Positions 56,392 to 64,000 of a stretch of DNA of 64,000 nt are shown one piece after another (positions within the stretch are counted from its first letter, which is position 1; every line of letters begins with the position of its first letter). The notes under the pieces were generated by a model that saw nothing but the letters and a program-made list of their open reading frames with translations, did not search any database and was not told the origin of the DNA. The position numbers and the translations under genes were made by a program. The DNA comes from Candidatus Paceibacter sp. (GTDB lineage Bacteria; Patescibacteria; ABY1; S139-126), in assembly GCA_020724865.1 (NCBI GenBank), contig DYGA01000002.1, positions 115,161-179,160 on the forward strand. Reading direction: 5' to 3'.

Positions 56392-57774
56392 ATGGCACAT
56401 AAAGGCAAAATAACTCAAGTCATCGGTCCGGTCGTAGATGTGGCCTTTACCGAAGATTTACCAGAAATTTATACTGCTTTGGAAGTAGAAATTTCCGTAA
56501 ATAACGAGAGAAAGAAAATTGTTTTGGAAGTGCAGCAACAATTGGAAGGAGGAATAGTGCGCACAGTTTCCATGGATTCTACTGACGGCTTAGCCAGAGG
56601 TTTAGAGGTAATCAACACTGGTAAACCAATTTCTGTTCCGGTCGGTAAAGAAACCTTGGGGAGAATGTGTAATTTATTAGGCGAACCATTAGATGAAGGT
56701 AAACCAATTATTACCAAAAAAACTTACCCCATTCATCGGCCAGCACCAAAATTTTTTCAACAATCAACCAAAGCTGAGGTACTGGAAACAGGTATTAAAG
56801 TAATTGATTTAATTTGTCCAATTGTGAAAGGTGGCAAAGTTGGATTATTTGGTGGTGCGGGTGTTGGTAAAACAGTAGTTATTACTGAACTTATCCGCAG
56901 CATCGCCCAAGAACACGGTGGTTTTTCAGTTTTTGCTGGAGTCGGCGAACGAACTCGTGAAGGTAATGATTTGTATCATGAAATGAAAGAATCGGGAGTT
57001 TTGGATAAAACCGCTTTAGTTTTCGGTCAGATGAACGAACCACCAGGAGCTAGAGCTCGCGTTGCTTTAACAGGTTTGGCTATGGCTGAATATTTCCGTG
57101 ACGAAGAGAAACAGGATGTTTTATTGTTTATTGATAATATTTTTCGTTTTACGCAAGCTGGTAGTGAGGTATCAGCCCTTTTAGGGCGTATTCCTTCAGC
57201 AGTAGGTTACCAGCCAACATTAGCTACTGAGATGGGAGAATTACAAGAACGGATTACTTCTACCAAAGACGGTTCCATTACCTCAGTGCAAGCTGTGTAT
57301 GTACCAGCTGACGATTTGACTGATCCAGCCCCAGCTACAACTTTTTCTCATTTAGATTCCACAGTAGTGCTTTCTCGTTCCCTTTCTGAACTTGGTATTT
57401 ATCCGGCGGTTGATCCTTTGGATTCTACTTCTACTATTCTTGATCCTTTGATAGTCGGTGAGGAACATTATCAGGTTGCCAGAAATGTACAAAAAATATT
57501 ACAACGCTATAAAGATTTACAGGATATAATCGCGATTTTAGGTATGGAAGAACTTTCCGATGAAGATAAACTGATAGTTAGTCGTGCTCGAAAAATACAA
57601 AGATTTTTGTCTCAGCCATTTTTCGTGGCCGAAACATTTACCAATGTGCCCGGTCAATATGTACCACTTAAAGAAACTATCAAAGCTTTTAAGGCAATTT
57701 TGGCTGGTGAGTATGATAGTTATCCTGAACAAGCATTTTATATGAAGGGTGGCATTGAACAAGTAACTAAATAA
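56392..57774 (+). CDS. atpD: ATP synthase subunit beta
   Basis: 460 residues, normal length. Catalytic subunit of F1. Walker A GGAGVGKT (about 154-161), catalytic glutamate region GERTREGNDLY (about 185-195), Walker B LLFIDNIFRF (about 242-251), and the DELSEED-like segment EELSDEDK (about 385-393) are present. It is one of the best conserved genes of the window and would be a good phylogenetic marker. Confidence 0.99.
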   Translation: MAHKGKITQVIGPVVDVAFTEDLPEIYTALEVEISVNNERKKIVLEVQQQLEGGIVRTVSMDSTDGLARGLEVINTGKPISVPVGKETLGRMCNLLGEPLDEGKPIITKKTYPIHRPAPKFFQQSTKAEVLETGIKVIDLICPIVKGGKVGLFGGAGVGKTVVITELIRSIAQEHGGFSVFAGVGERTREGNDLYHEMKESGVLDKTALVFGQMNEPPGARARVALTGLAMAEYFRDEEKQDVLLFIDNIFRFTQAGSEVSALLGRIPSAVGYQPTLATEMGELQERITSTKDGSITSVQAVYVPADDLTDPAPATTFSHLDSTVVLSRSLSELGIYPAVDPLDSTSTILDPLIVGEEHYQVARNVQKILQRYKDLQDIIAILGMEELSDEDKLIVSRARKIQRFLSQPFFVAETFTNVPGQYVPLKETIKAFKAILAGEYDSYPEQAFYMKGGIEQVTK

Positions 57775-57808
57775 CAATCATTATCATTTTATATCAGTTA
57801 CTAAGATT

Positions 57809-58243
57809 ATGAAAAAAATTAACTTTGAAATAGTAACCCCGGAAAGAGTTGTATATAAAGCAGAAGTTGATAGTATTACCATTCCGACCTCAACCGGAGA
57901 GATTACAGTTTTACCTGATCACATTCCATTGATTTCTTTATTGGTACCGGGAGAGTTACGCGTAAAAATTGGCAATGAAGAAGAGTTGATGGCAGTTTCC
58001 GGTGGATTTATTGAAGTTCGTAAGGACAAAGTAGTAATTCTTTCTGATACCGCAGAATTAGCTCACGAAATTGATTTGGCAGCAGTTGAGGAAGCCAAGG
58101 CTAAAGCAGAAAAATTATTAAAAGAAAAGCGCGCCGAAAATGTTGACTATGTTGCTTTGGCAGCTAATTTAGAAAGAGAATTGGCTCGTTTGAAAGTTGG
58201 TAATAAGTATAAACGTATCAGACGTCAGAATCCAAACATTTAA
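57809..58243 (+). CDS. atpC: ATP synthase subunit epsilon
   Basis: 144 residues. The N-terminal beta-sandwich (FEIVTPERVVYKAEVDSITIPTSTGEITVLPDHIPLIS) is typical, and a C-terminal helical hairpin (about 90-130), which in other species inhibits hydrolysis, is present. Last gene of the operon Z-B-E-F-H-A-G-D-C; the complex is therefore complete. No strong terminator directly follows it; the next gene starts 69 bases on with its own Shine-Dalgarno. Confidence 0.96.
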   Translation: MKKINFEIVTPERVVYKAEVDSITIPTSTGEITVLPDHIPLISLLVPGELRVKIGNEEELMAVSGGFIEVRKDKVVILSDTAELAHEIDLAAVEEAKAKAEKLLKEKRAENVDYVALAANLERELARLKVGNKYKRIRRQNPNI

Positions 58244-58311
58244 TATAATTTATAAAGTCCTAAGTTTATAATAAATTAATGAACATTAATAAATAAAAAA
58301 AAGGAGAAAGT

Positions 58312-58722
58312 ATGTCTCATCAAGATGTAGAAAATATTCATATTATTTGTACAGATCCGCGGATTCAAAAATTTTACCATGATTGGTTAGAACAAAATAA
58401 TTTGTGGGGTAAATTTGATACTATCAAACATGAAAATCCAATTCTGTCTTTTTTAGATCCTAAATCCAAAGATATATATTTAGAAAGAATTGGAAATTAT
58501 ATAAAATTACATAACCCTAAAAAAATTATCTTAATTGATCATACTAACTGCGGAGCTTATAATTTGTATGGTTATAATTTTACAGATTTAGAAAATGAAT
58601 TATCTATTCATCATGTAAATAACAAAAAAGTCGTTGATCTAATCGCTCAAAGTTATCCAAATTTTAAATTTGAAATTAAAACCATTATTATTGGCGCAAA
58701 TGATGAATGTCATTGGTTGTGA
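58312..58722 (+). CDS. Small beta-carbonic-anhydrase-like protein
   Basis: 136 residues. The beta-carbonic anhydrase zinc signatures appear in order: CTDPR (C13, D15, R17; family CxDxR) and DHTNCG (H77, C80; family HxxC), followed by GAYNLYG. True enzymes have about 190-220 residues, so this is a shortened form that ends soon after the region NDECHWL. It may hydrate carbon dioxide or merely keep the zinc fold. A strong AAAGGAG Shine-Dalgarno and a downstream terminator mark it as a single-gene unit after the ATP synthase operon. Confidence 0.75.
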   Translation: MSHQDVENIHIICTDPRIQKFYHDWLEQNNLWGKFDTIKHENPILSFLDPKSKDIYLERIGNYIKLHNPKKIILIDHTNCGAYNLYGYNFTDLENELSIHHVNNKKVVDLIAQSYPNFKFEIKTIIIGANDECHWL

Positions 58723-58743
58723 TTTTTTTAAAAAAGAAAAAAT

Positions 58744-58764
58744 CCCCACTTAGTTTAAGTGGGG
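58744..58764. terminator. Bidirectional terminator
   Basis: CCCCACTTA/TAAGTGGGG stem around GTT (58744-58752, 58756-58764); T-rich on the plus side and six T residues on the minus side. Confidence 0.88.
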
Positions 58765-58875
58765 TTGTTTTATTTTAGGCAGAAAAATTAAGACGCTGAC
58801 AAAAAGGATTAAGGGAAATATAAACCAACTTATTAGAATACCAAATGTATCAGCTATTAGTTGTTTAAAAGTCAT
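58750..58875 (-). CDS. Candidate 41-residue single-helix membrane protein
   Basis: ATG to TAA on the minus strand, 41 residues: a short polar start (MTFKQLIADTFG), one hydrophobic helix of about 22 residues, and a basic end (KIKQPHLN). The stop codon sits in the stem of a terminator with a T-run on this strand, consistent with a real transcription unit. No Shine-Dalgarno is seen. It is one of two small membrane ORFs in the 58.7-59.1 kb gap. Confidence 0.4.
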   Translation of the reverse strand: MTFKQLIADTFGILISWFIFPLILFVSVLIFLPKIKQPHLN

Positions 58876-58949
58876 GGGCAATAATTATACATATATTTAT
58901 TATTGTAACTAAAATTTAATATGTTTATAAAATTTTTATTTTTTAAAAA

Positions 58950-58971
58950 AGCCCACCAAGTTTGGCGGGCT
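58950..58971 (-). terminator. Intrinsic terminator on the minus strand
   Basis: AGCCCaCCAA pairs with TTGGcGGGCT; on the minus strand it is followed by six T residues and comes five bases after the stop of the 39-codon ORF. Confidence 0.85.
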
Positions 58972-58976
58972 AAAAC

Positions 58977-59096
58977 TTATTTTTTATTTTTAGTTGGCAG
59001 CGGTTTTCCGATAAGAGAACCGATGTAAATCAGACTAATAAATCCAAAAATAATTATCAAAGTTAATACAACATCTTTTTTATTTCCTTTTTTTAT
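58977..59096 (-). CDS. Candidate 39-residue membrane ORF without a standard start
   Basis: Open frame on the minus strand from an ATA at 59096: a lysine-rich start (KKGNKKD), one hydrophobic helix of about 20 residues (VVLTLIIIFGFISLIYIGSL) and a basic end (KPLPTKNKK), stopping just before a strong terminator. No ATG, GTG or TTG is available after the upstream stop. An out-of-frame ATG with AAAGGAAA before it (59075 region) reads only three codons, so either a rare start, a frameshift or a decayed gene is involved. Confidence 0.3.
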   Translation of the reverse strand: MKKGNKKDVVLTLIIIFGFISLIYIGSLIGKPLPTKNKK

Positions 59097-59177
59097 TTGT
59101 TTTTAAATAACACTAACTACTAATGATATCACATTTTTGTGATTTTGTCAATCCTGTTTTAAACAAAATAAATAAGA

Positions 59178-59203
59178 AAACCTCGTTAATTAAAACGAGG
59201 TTT
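59178..59203 (-). terminator. Terminator of the 141-residue membrane protein gene
   Basis: AAACCTCGTT/AACGAGGTTT stem with a TAATTA-type loop, overlapping the 3' end of the minus-strand gene. Confidence 0.85.
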
Positions 59204-59615
59204 GTTTAAAGTGTTTTAAAATATTAATTATTATTAAGCAGGCAATTATTATGGCAGCGGGTAAAAAAGCAAGATAACTTGATGTTATCTCTAGAATTGC
59301 GGCGCTGATAATTATTGTGGGAAATATTGCCAACAACAGCATAGTAGAAATAATTGCTAAATATTCTTTTTGGCTAGATTTATATTTTTTATGTATTTTT
59401 TTATAATAACGAATAAAAAATGTTATTCCCACAAGAACTATAGGAATAGAAAAAAACCAGTAGTCAATAATGATAGTGATTGTATTGTAAGGGGTATGAA
59501 TTGAAGGAAATGTTTCGTAACCGAGAATAAAAAAATAAAAGCAGGTAGTTATGAGACAAAGCAAAAAACCCAAACACCAAATTTGATTAGCTGGTTTACT
59601 TAAATTGATGGCCAT
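59190..59615 (-). CDS. Unrecognised four-helix membrane protein
   Basis: 141 residues with four membrane helices (about 11-31, 45-66, 84-106, 111-133). No conserved motif or family is recognised. A strong AAAGGAG Shine-Dalgarno precedes the ATG, and upstream a TTGACA on the minus strand overlaps the -35 of the divergent helicase gene. It ends in its own terminator, so it is a single-gene unit. It belongs to the class of accessory membrane proteins with good Shine-Dalgarno sites. Confidence 0.75.
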   Translation of the reverse strand: MAINLSKPANQIWCLGFLLCLITTCFYFFILGYETFPSIHTPYNTITIIIDYWFFSIPIVLVGITFFIRYYKKIHKKYKSSQKEYLAIISTMLLLAIFPTIIISAAILEITSSYLAFLPAAIIIACLIIINILKHFKQTSF

Positions 59616-59680
59616 CTTGGACTCCTTTTATTTTATTTTTTTAATGAATATTATTATAATAAAATCATAAAAATTATATT

Positions 59681-59709
59681 TTGTCAATCCTTACTTGGAA
59701 TGGTAAAAT
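59681..59709 (+). promoter_or_regulatory. Promoter of the helicase-nuclease gene, leaderless arrangement
   Basis: TTGTCA (59681-59686), 17-base spacer, TAAAAT (59704-59709), then seven bases to the ATG. The -35 overlaps a TTGACA of the divergent gene on the other strand. Confidence 0.65.
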
Positions 59710-59716
59710 TAAATTT

Positions 59717-62700
59717 ATGGATATCAATCTAAATACCTTAAATGAACAACAAAAGCAGGCAGTAACTTATGGTGATGGGCCGTTACTGATCGTGGCTGGA
59801 GCTGGTACTGGCAAAACCACTGTTATTACCCAACGGATAAACTGGTTGATTCAAGAAAAAAAAATAGCCACTGATCAAGTTTTAGCTTTGACTTTTACGG
59901 AAAAAGCCGCTGGAGAAATGGAAGAAAGGATTGACAAGGCTCTGCCTTATGGTTACGTGGATTTGTGGGTTTCTACGTTTCACGCGTTTTGTGAAAGAAT
60001 CTTACGTTTGCATGCGCTAGATATAGGTCTGCCGACAAATTTTAAATTACTTGATCAAACTCAAGGTTGGCTATTGATTAAAAAAAATTTAGATAAATTT
60101 GCTTTGGATTATTATCGTCCTTTAGGAAATCCCACTAAGTTTATTCATGCTTTGCTTCAGCATTTTTCCAGGTGTAAAGATGAAGAAATTTATCCTGATG
60201 ATTATTTAAATTATGCCGAAGAATTAAAAATTAATCTTGACGATATGGAAGGGTCAAAGGGCAAGGCCAAAGGTAAAAGGCAAAAGGCAAAACCCATTGA
60301 AAAACCTAAATTAAATTTTTCGGTGGGAAGTGAAGTTGATGAGCAGGAAATTAGTAGATTAAATGAAGTAGCCAATGCCTATTATACCTATCAGCAAATA
60401 TTACTTGATAATAATTCTTTGGATTTTGGTGATTTAATCAATTATACTTTAAAGTTATTTAAAACCAGAGCGCAAATTCTCAAAAAATATCAGCAACAAT
60501 TTAAATATATTTTAGTTGATGAATTTCAGGATACCAATTGGGCGCAATATGAATTGATTAAACTATTAGCTAAACCTAATAATAATATTACTGTGGTTGG
60601 GGATGATGACCAATCTATTTATAAATTTCGCGGCGCGTCAGTTTCCAATATTTTAAATTTTAAAAAAGATTTTCCGAACTGCCGAGAAATATTTTTACAA
60701 GCCAATTATCGTAGTGGACAGGAAATTTTAGATTTAGCTTACAATTTTATTCAACTAAATAATCCCGACAGATTGGAAGTTAGGCTTTCTACTAATAATC
60801 AGAAATTATCCAAAAAACTAATTGCTCAAAATCAGCCAGCCAGTATGATTAGTTTTGATTTTTATGATTCACTGGAACAAGAAGTAGAAAAAGTGGTTGA
60901 CAATATAATGATTTTAAAGGAAAAAGACAAAGAATCCACTTGGGCTGATTTTGCCATATTGGTGCGGGCCAATGATAGCGCCAGTGAATTTATTCAAGAA
61001 TTAGAAAGTCGGCAGATACCTTTTCAATTTTTAGCATCACGAGGATTATATTTTAAACCGGTTATTTTGGATATTATCAATTATTTGCGGTTGCTTGATG
61101 ATTATCGTGAATCACCTTCGCTTTATCGTATCCTCAATTTACCGATTTTAAATATCAGTGAACAACAAATAATAAATTTAAATTATTGGGCTAGTCGTAA
61201 AGCCTGGTCTTTGTTTGAAACTTTACGTAATATTTCCGCAGTCAAAAATGTCAATCCAGAAACCATTAAGGAAGTAAATAAATTAATCAGTTGGTTAGAA
61301 AAGCACACTAAACTAGCTAAAGATAAGCCAGTAACCAAGGTGATTATGTCCTTTTTGGAAGATACAGGATATAGTCAATACTTATCAAAACTTGAGCCAA
61401 ATAAAGCGCAAAGTGTCATCGGTTATTTAAATCAATTTTTAAAAAAAGCTAGAGATTTTGAGCGTAATTTAGCTGATAATAAAGTTAGTGATTTTTTGGC
61501 AGAATTGGAATTGGAGCTGGAAGCAGGTGAGCAAGGCAGTTTATCCTGGCAGTTTGATGTTGGTCCTGAAGCGGTTAGTATTATGACAATTCATGGCGCT
61601 AAGGGCTTGGAATTTAAATATGTTTTTATTCCCAATTTAGTTGATAAGCGCTTTCCGACAATTGAAAGAAAAGAACCGATTGAACTGCCTGAAAAATTAA
61701 TTAAAGATATATTACCCGAAGGCGATGCTCATTTACAAGAAGAAAGGCGGTTGTTGTATGTGGCTATTACTCGAGCTAAAAATGGATTATTTTTATCTGG
61801 AGCTAAAGATTATGGTGGTTTGCGCGAAAAAAAACCCAGTCAGTTTTTGTATGAGTTGGGGATGATTAAAGATACCGGTCAAACAATGAAAAAAGAAGCT
61901 GAAAAAATAACAATCAAACCTAAAAAACAAATTATTGCCAATACGGTAGTTAAATCAAATAATTTATTTCTTCCCAAAGTATTTTCTTATAGTCAGATTA
62001 GTTCATTTTTAACTTGTCCTTTACAGTATAAGTTTGCTTATATATTACGTATTCCAGTCAAAGGGAAATATACTTTTAGTTTTGGTAGCACAATCCATCA
62101 GACTTTGCAGAGGTTTTTTGAATTGGTAAAATCTAGTGTAGCTTTAAAACAGACAGATTTATTTAAAAAATCAGATAGTCAAAATAATAAATTTCCGACA
62201 CTAGATGATTTGTTGAAAATATATGAACAAGCATGGATTGATGATTGGTATGATTCTAAGCAACAACAGGAACAGTATAAGAAAAAAGGCAAAGCGGCTT
62301 TGGAAAAATTTTATCAAGATTGGGTTAAAGAAAAAATAATCCCTGAGAGATTGGAAAATAGGTTTAAATTGCAAGTGGGCGAATTTGTTTTAACTGGAGC
62401 TATTGATCGGGTTGATAGATTGACGGACGGCAGTTTAGAAATAATTGACTATAAAACTGGCAGTGCCAAAGAAAAATTGGAAGCAGACAACAAACGTCAG
62501 CTATTGATTTATCAGCTGGCTGCCAATCAGCATTTGCAAGAGAAGGTAGGTAAATTGACTTATTATTATATTGAAGAGGGTAAAAAACTTTCCTTTTTAG
62601 GCACCGACCAAGATTTAGCGGAGATAAAGGAAAAAATTATTGAAACTATAGATAAAATTAAACATAGTGACTTTAGTCCTACCCCCAGTCCGCATTTATG

Positions 62701-62749
62701 TAAATTTTGTGATTTCAATAAGATTTGTGAATTTTCCCAAGCGAAATAA
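59717..62749 (+). CDS. UvrD/Rep-family helicase fused to an iron-sulfur RecB-type nuclease
   Basis: 1010 residues from the ATG at 59717 (MDINLNTLNEQQKQAV, the usual start); a longer frame from TTG at 59681 overlaps the promoter. Superfamily 1 helicase motifs: VAGAGTGKTT (Walker A, about 28-37), VDEFQDTNWAQYE, GDDDQSIYKFRGA, NYRSGQEIL, TIHGAKGLEFKYVF and VAITRAKNGLFLSGA. The C-terminal part is a PD-(D/E)XK nuclease with GAIDRVD and EIIDYKTGS, and four cysteines at 767, 995, 998 and 1004 (Cx2Cx5C at the end) that fit the [4Fe-4S] clasp of AddB/Cas4-type nucleases. Likely role: end processing in recombination. A Lys/Gly-rich insert lies near residues 178-193. Confidence 0.94.
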   Translation: MDINLNTLNEQQKQAVTYGDGPLLIVAGAGTGKTTVITQRINWLIQEKKIATDQVLALTFTEKAAGEMEERIDKALPYGYVDLWVSTFHAFCERILRLHALDIGLPTNFKLLDQTQGWLLIKKNLDKFALDYYRPLGNPTKFIHALLQHFSRCKDEEIYPDDYLNYAEELKINLDDMEGSKGKAKGKRQKAKPIEKPKLNFSVGSEVDEQEISRLNEVANAYYTYQQILLDNNSLDFGDLINYTLKLFKTRAQILKKYQQQFKYILVDEFQDTNWAQYELIKLLAKPNNNITVVGDDDQSIYKFRGASVSNILNFKKDFPNCREIFLQANYRSGQEILDLAYNFIQLNNPDRLEVRLSTNNQKLSKKLIAQNQPASMISFDFYDSLEQEVEKVVDNIMILKEKDKESTWADFAILVRANDSASEFIQELESRQIPFQFLASRGLYFKPVILDIINYLRLLDDYRESPSLYRILNLPILNISEQQIINLNYWASRKAWSLFETLRNISAVKNVNPETIKEVNKLISWLEKHTKLAKDKPVTKVIMSFLEDTGYSQYLSKLEPNKAQSVIGYLNQFLKKARDFERNLADNKVSDFLAELELELEAGEQGSLSWQFDVGPEAVSIMTIHGAKGLEFKYVFIPNLVDKRFPTIERKEPIELPEKLIKDILPEGDAHLQEERRLLYVAITRAKNGLFLSGAKDYGGLREKKPSQFLYELGMIKDTGQTMKKEAEKITIKPKKQIIANTVVKSNNLFLPKVFSYSQISSFLTCPLQYKFAYILRIPVKGKYTFSFGSTIHQTLQRFFELVKSSVALKQTDLFKKSDSQNNKFPTLDDLLKIYEQAWIDDWYDSKQQQEQYKKKGKAALEKFYQDWVKEKIIPERLENRFKLQVGEFVLTGAIDRVDRLTDGSLEIIDYKTGSAKEKLEADNKRQLLIYQLAANQHLQEKVGKLTYYYIEEGKKLSFLGTDQDLAEIKEKIIETIDKIKHSDFSPTPSPHLCKFCDFNKICEFSQAK

Positions 62750-62782
62750 TATGATTATATATAATATAAAATTAATTCATGT

Positions 62783-64000
62783 ATGGAATATTTAAGAAAA
62801 TCACCACTAAAACCTGAAGACATAGGAGGATTATTTAATCAAGAAAGTGTAAAAGACAAATCTAGCCATGATTTAGTAGATATTATTGCAAAAAATCGAG
62901 AATTGTTGGAGGAAATAGAAAATCTGGAAACTGATCAGGAAACAAAAAAATTGATAATTGGTAGGGTATTTGAGCATTCTACTAGCGACGGTTTGCAATT
63001 GGCTGAGCGGTCTAATTTTACCAATAAAGATTATTTTGACGTAATCAAAAATCCGAAGTTTTATTTAAAACATAAAGCTTTGGCCGAACAGATAATCCAA
63101 GAAGCCAAATTTTCAGCCCAAAGTCAGGCCGATAAAGAAGCGGTGGCAGAACTTGCAGCAATATATAAAAAATATGATGAGGATTTAGCCGCAGGCAATG
63201 ATCAGATTTTTTTAAAAACAGAAAAAATACAAGATCATAAAGTCAAAACTTTATTAAATAAAGTAGATAATTGGTATAGTCAATTTTTAAAAACTAAAAA
63301 TATAGCCCCAGCGTCGGCAGAAATTGATCCTAGATCGCCGGGAGAAATATTGGGCGAAGACGCATTGGAGCAAATCCAATTGGCTTTGGAAAAAAATTAT
63401 TACCCCACCGATGTTATGCGTTTGGTTGTTAAGTATTTAGCCCAAACCCAAGAAAAAAGTTTAACCAAACAAGCCAGAGATATTTTCCGAAGCGATAAAT
63501 TGTTGCAGGAAAAATATAAATTCAAAGGCTTTGATGATTATTTAGAAAATATCAAAAAAGGCAAAGAAAGCCTGAGACAGATAGCCTTGGAAAATTTGCG
63601 TAAAATTTTAAATCCAGAGGAAATGCATAAACTTGAATTCGGTGATTATTTACCAGAAATTATTATTCAAAAAATAATAGATAAGTATAAAATTGATGAT
63701 GATAAAATTTTAAAACAATTTACAGAGGCAAGATATAAACCGCTCTCTATTACTTTTAAAATACAAACACAAGAAGCAGAAAAAAAATTAATTCAAGAAA
63801 TTAATGCTAAAGGCAAACAGATTATTTGGGATGAAAAATTAAATAAATTTATAGTTGAAGCAGGAGATGTGGAACAAAAAGAAACAAAATTCCTAACCGA
63901 ACAAAAAATTTTAAATGAATTAGAGCGCTTACTTCAAGAAGGCGCAAACAAGAACTCGGTGGCAGCAGGCCTGGCTGGACTTGACTCGCCTCAAGCCTGG
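62783..64000 (+). CDS. N-terminal part of a large unrecognised protein
   Basis: An open frame from the ATG at 62783 runs 406 codons to the end of the window without a stop. It is soluble, very rich in Lys, Glu, Ile and Asp, and predicted almost wholly helical with coiled-coil-like stretches; no membrane helix or signal peptide is seen. Recurrent segments such as DVMRLVVKYLAQTQEKSLTKQ and EEMHKLEFGDYLPEIIIQK match nothing I know. The last 20 codons turn Gly/Ala/Ser-rich and GC-richer. It starts 33 bases after the helicase-nuclease stop. Such long helical cytoplasmic proteins are frequent orphans in Patescibacteria. Confidence 0.8.
   Translation, partial: MEYLRKSPLKPEDIGGLFNQESVKDKSSHDLVDIIAKNRELLEEIENLETDQETKKLIIGRVFEHSTSDGLQLAERSNFTNKDYFDVIKNPKFYLKHKALAEQIIQEAKFSAQSQADKEAVAELAAIYKKYDEDLAAGNDQIFLKTEKIQDHKVKTLLNKVDNWYSQFLKTKNIAPASAEIDPRSPGEILGEDALEQIQLALEKNYYPTDVMRLVVKYLAQTQEKSLTKQARDIFRSDKLLQEKYKFKGFDDYLENIKKGKESLRQIALENLRKILNPEEMHKLEFGDYLPEIIIQKIIDKYKIDDDKILKQFTEARYKPLSITFKIQTQEAEKKLIQEINAKGKQIIWDEKLNKFIVEAGDVEQKETKFLTEQKILNELERLLQEGANKNSVAAGLAGLDSPQAW

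Noticed and set aside
1..64000. CRISPR array, insertion sequence or prophage
   Set aside because: No regularly spaced repeats, no transposase, integrase or phage structural genes were seen on either strand.
1..64000. Alternative genetic code with TGA as glycine (as in Gracilibacteria/Absconditabacteria)
   Set aside because: TGA ends conserved genes at the expected place, for example ileS at 25088-25090 in an ATGA overlap with recO, and is not found inside conserved ORFs.

Overview
The window is 64 kb of a compact, AT-rich bacterial chromosome of the kind found in Patescibacteria (Candidate Phyla Radiation). Grounds for this: many families typical of those genomes (a membrane-anchored Clp ATPase with a small membrane partner, TrbC/VirB2-like pilin proteins, a D-Ala-D-Ala carboxypeptidase with two N-terminal repeats, a UvrD helicase fused to a nuclease), very short intergenic gaps, many ATGA/TAATG gene overlaps, and few biosynthetic genes. 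TGA is used as a stop, so the code is the standard bacterial one. A Falkowbacteria/Kuenenbacteria-like lineage is plausible because of the [NiFe] hydrogenase and the F-type ATP synthase, but the affiliation is inference.

Layout. 0-3 kb: end of a pilin-like gene, a PilX-like gene, ligA. 3.07-3.58 kb: a non-coding stretch with structured GC-rich islands, including a minus-strand RNA candidate with its own promoter and terminator. 3.6-12.5 kb: gatC-gatA, a HEPN-like membrane protein, thioredoxin reductase, CoA-binding protein, DsbA-like protein between two AT-rich inverted repeats, lgt, tRNA-Asp, DacA-like peptidase, a VirB2-like protein, patatin and GAF proteins. 12.7-16.2 kb (minus): a cassette of three unrecognised genes with its own promoters, strong Shine-Dalgarno sites and terminators, then another VirB2-like gene. 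16.2-16.6 kb (plus): a consensus promoter, a 20-codon leader ORF whose stop lies in the loop of an intrinsic terminator, and a 45-residue basic protein. 16.8-19.2 kb (minus): rplT, rpmI, infC (non-ATG start), ssrA (tmRNA), smpB. 19.2-28.4 kb: argS, ileS, recO and membrane proteins. 28.4-36.7 kb: a zinc-site-less tgt, the membrane Clp ATPase, hypC, a transporter, a hydrogenase maturation protease, and convergent to them a two-subunit [NiFe] hydrogenase. 37-51 kb: rarA, a prepilin, a DEAH helicase, glyS, an M16 protease, PerM-like transporter, rsmI, metG, cvpA, tatD, rmuC. 51.2-58.2 kb: a complete F1Fo ATP synthase operon (Z-a-c-b-delta-alpha-gamma-beta-epsilon). 58.3-64 kb: a small carbonic-anhydrase-like protein, small membrane ORFs, the helicase-nuclease, and the start of a large unrecognised protein.

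Two styles of expression are visible. Many housekeeping genes have a -10 hexamer only about 6-8 bases before the ATG and no Shine-Dalgarno, which predicts leaderless mRNAs; accessory genes instead have strong AGGAG-type sites. The hydrogenase, its maturation factors and the ATP synthase suggest redox and proton-based energy conservation in an otherwise reduced metabolism.
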